A stretch of 64,000 bases of DNA from Tomocerus qinae (Eukaryota; Arthropoda; Collembola; Entomobryomorpha; Tomoceridae): positions 109,647,375-109,711,374 of the forward strand of contig CM034546.1 in NCBI GenBank assembly GCA_020055645.1. Reading direction: 5' to 3'. Under the pieces are notes generated by a model. That model was not told the DNA's origin. It saw only the letters and a list, made by a program, of their open reading frames with translations, and did no database searches. Below, piece after piece: positions 62,801 to 64,000 of the stretch (positions within the stretch are counted from its first letter, which is position 1; each line of letters opens with the position of its first letter). The translations under genes were made by a program, and so were the position numbers.

Positions 62801-64000
62801 CCTATAATTCATGTAATATCTAATTATGTGACTTTAGATCTAGAGAACGTAACATTTAGTAACATGACATTGCATGGGTTCTAAACGTACTTCATTTCTC
62901 AGAGAGCTTTTATTCCAAACATGACTCGTAATGCCAGCTATACTTTGAACAGTGCACCTTCATCATAGTATCACCCTAAGATCGGTGTTTACTATTAGAC
63001 ATTTGAACTAAAACAAAGAGCTATTGCTTTTGTTTATGGAAAACTCTAAAATAATCAAAAAGACTTAGTTCATATTTGGCATTGGGGAGGGAATTACTTT
63101 TAGCTGTCATTTTTTAGGAGAAAACTCTTTTAGGATCGGATAGTGCTGCAACAAGAATTTCTAGGTACAAGGAGGAAACTAATGATTGTATATAATAACC
63201 GAACAGGATAAACAGTATGGTAATTCAGTTTCCCGTCCAAATTATAGTATCAATCTAATTTTGCAAAATATCTCATAGCATCTTTGAATATATAACAGAT
63301 AAGTAGATAGCTTCCTTAAAATGTGGCAAAACGTGCAAAGTAAATAGCATGGTTGTTATAATTCATGGAATGCATGGTTAGATGAAATAAATAGAGCAGA
63401 AAATAGAGCTTATTTGTATTTTGCACAGTTTCATTGTTAATTTTATTCATAATATAGACATATATTTAAATATGACCCGATATCGAGAGCGTCTACAAAA
63501 AATAAACTGCGAGTAAGCACCTATTGAAATATTTTGGGATTGAAAGACTGACAGAAAGTTGTATTAACATGTACACACATTATTTGCATCGTCTTCAGTT
63601 GGTCTTCGGTTGATTGTGATGTACAATATCTTGGATATTAGAAAGATTGACAGACATGTTGTTTAGGTGAGGTTGATAAGATGTCCCAAGGACTCAACCA
63701 ACTCAGAGTGGTCTGTACAGATTTGTAGAATACTATAGACAGAGCGTTCCCAAACTGTCATTCATTATCCGTTCTGTACACAGTTTACAGGAATTACATT
63801 AAAAACAATTGTTTTCCAGAAGAAATCACTCCGATGAAATTGAATACAGAGAGAATGTCGAATGATACTCAAGACAAGAGCTTTTGAAGTAATCCTTGTA
63901 ATTTTAGGGAAGGAAGGAGTAATGTGGCATGTTAGTGCTTACATTTCCACTACAAATGTTAGTACTTTACTATGTATGTATATTTGATTCGTATATATTT
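59853..64000. other. HR3 3' UTR and downstream non-coding DNA
   Basis: AATAAA occurs at 59878-59883 (26 bases after the stop) and again at 60511-60516, among others, so the true 3' end is undetermined. No further coding exon or repeat family is recognised to the end of the window. A short ATG..TAA stretch at 59918-60124 looks like UTR. Confidence 0.55.
59878..59883 (+). other. Hr3: Candidate poly(A) signal, HR3
   Basis: AATAAA very close to the stop. A second candidate is at 60511-60516, which would give a UTR of about 0.7 kb. Either may be used. Confidence 0.35.

Overview
This is nuclear DNA of an animal, almost certainly an arthropod. It is very AT-rich, full of short repeats, and its genes are split by GT-AG introns. 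I recognise three protein-coding genes. The organism call rests on two of them: a teashirt/tiptop-type zinc-finger gene lacking the homeodomain of vertebrate TSHZ proteins, and an HR3 (ROR-family) nuclear receptor very close to insect HR3. Low gene density with mostly short introns and high AT would suit a copepod such as a sea louse, but a chelicerate or another arthropod cannot be excluded from the sequence alone.

Layout. 1-15.6 kb holds no coding exon I can support; it contains simple repeats, a TA-flanked inverted-repeat element (4092-4974) and a diverged tandem duplication (14.6-15.0 kb). 15.6-20.6 kb is the + strand teashirt/tiptop gene, nine coding exons giving a predicted 759-residue protein. 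21.6-26.2 kb is a - strand gene of three coding exons for a 155-residue protein resembling vertebrate C1orf21, with an MGC N-terminus typical of myristoylated/palmitoylated proteins; it converges tail to tail on teashirt. 26.2-36.9 kb is non-coding as far as I can tell. 36.97-59.85 kb is the + strand HR3 gene, with two apparent alternative first coding exons (36967 and 42365), a DNA-binding-domain exon at 49.97 kb and a compact block of ligand-binding-domain exons at 58.2-59.9 kb. Its large intron carries members of an inverted-repeat (foldback) family, including one with arms of about 390-400 bp. 59.9-64 kb is AT-rich with no recognisable gene.

Teashirt and HR3 are both transcription factors of development: homeotic/appendage/eye patterning, and ecdysone-driven moulting, respectively. 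Nothing in the window shows that the three genes act together; their linkage may be incidental. I found no rRNA, tRNA, CRISPR or prokaryotic feature. Intron/exon joins were worked out by hand from splice consensus, reading-frame phase and family conservation; no transcript was available.
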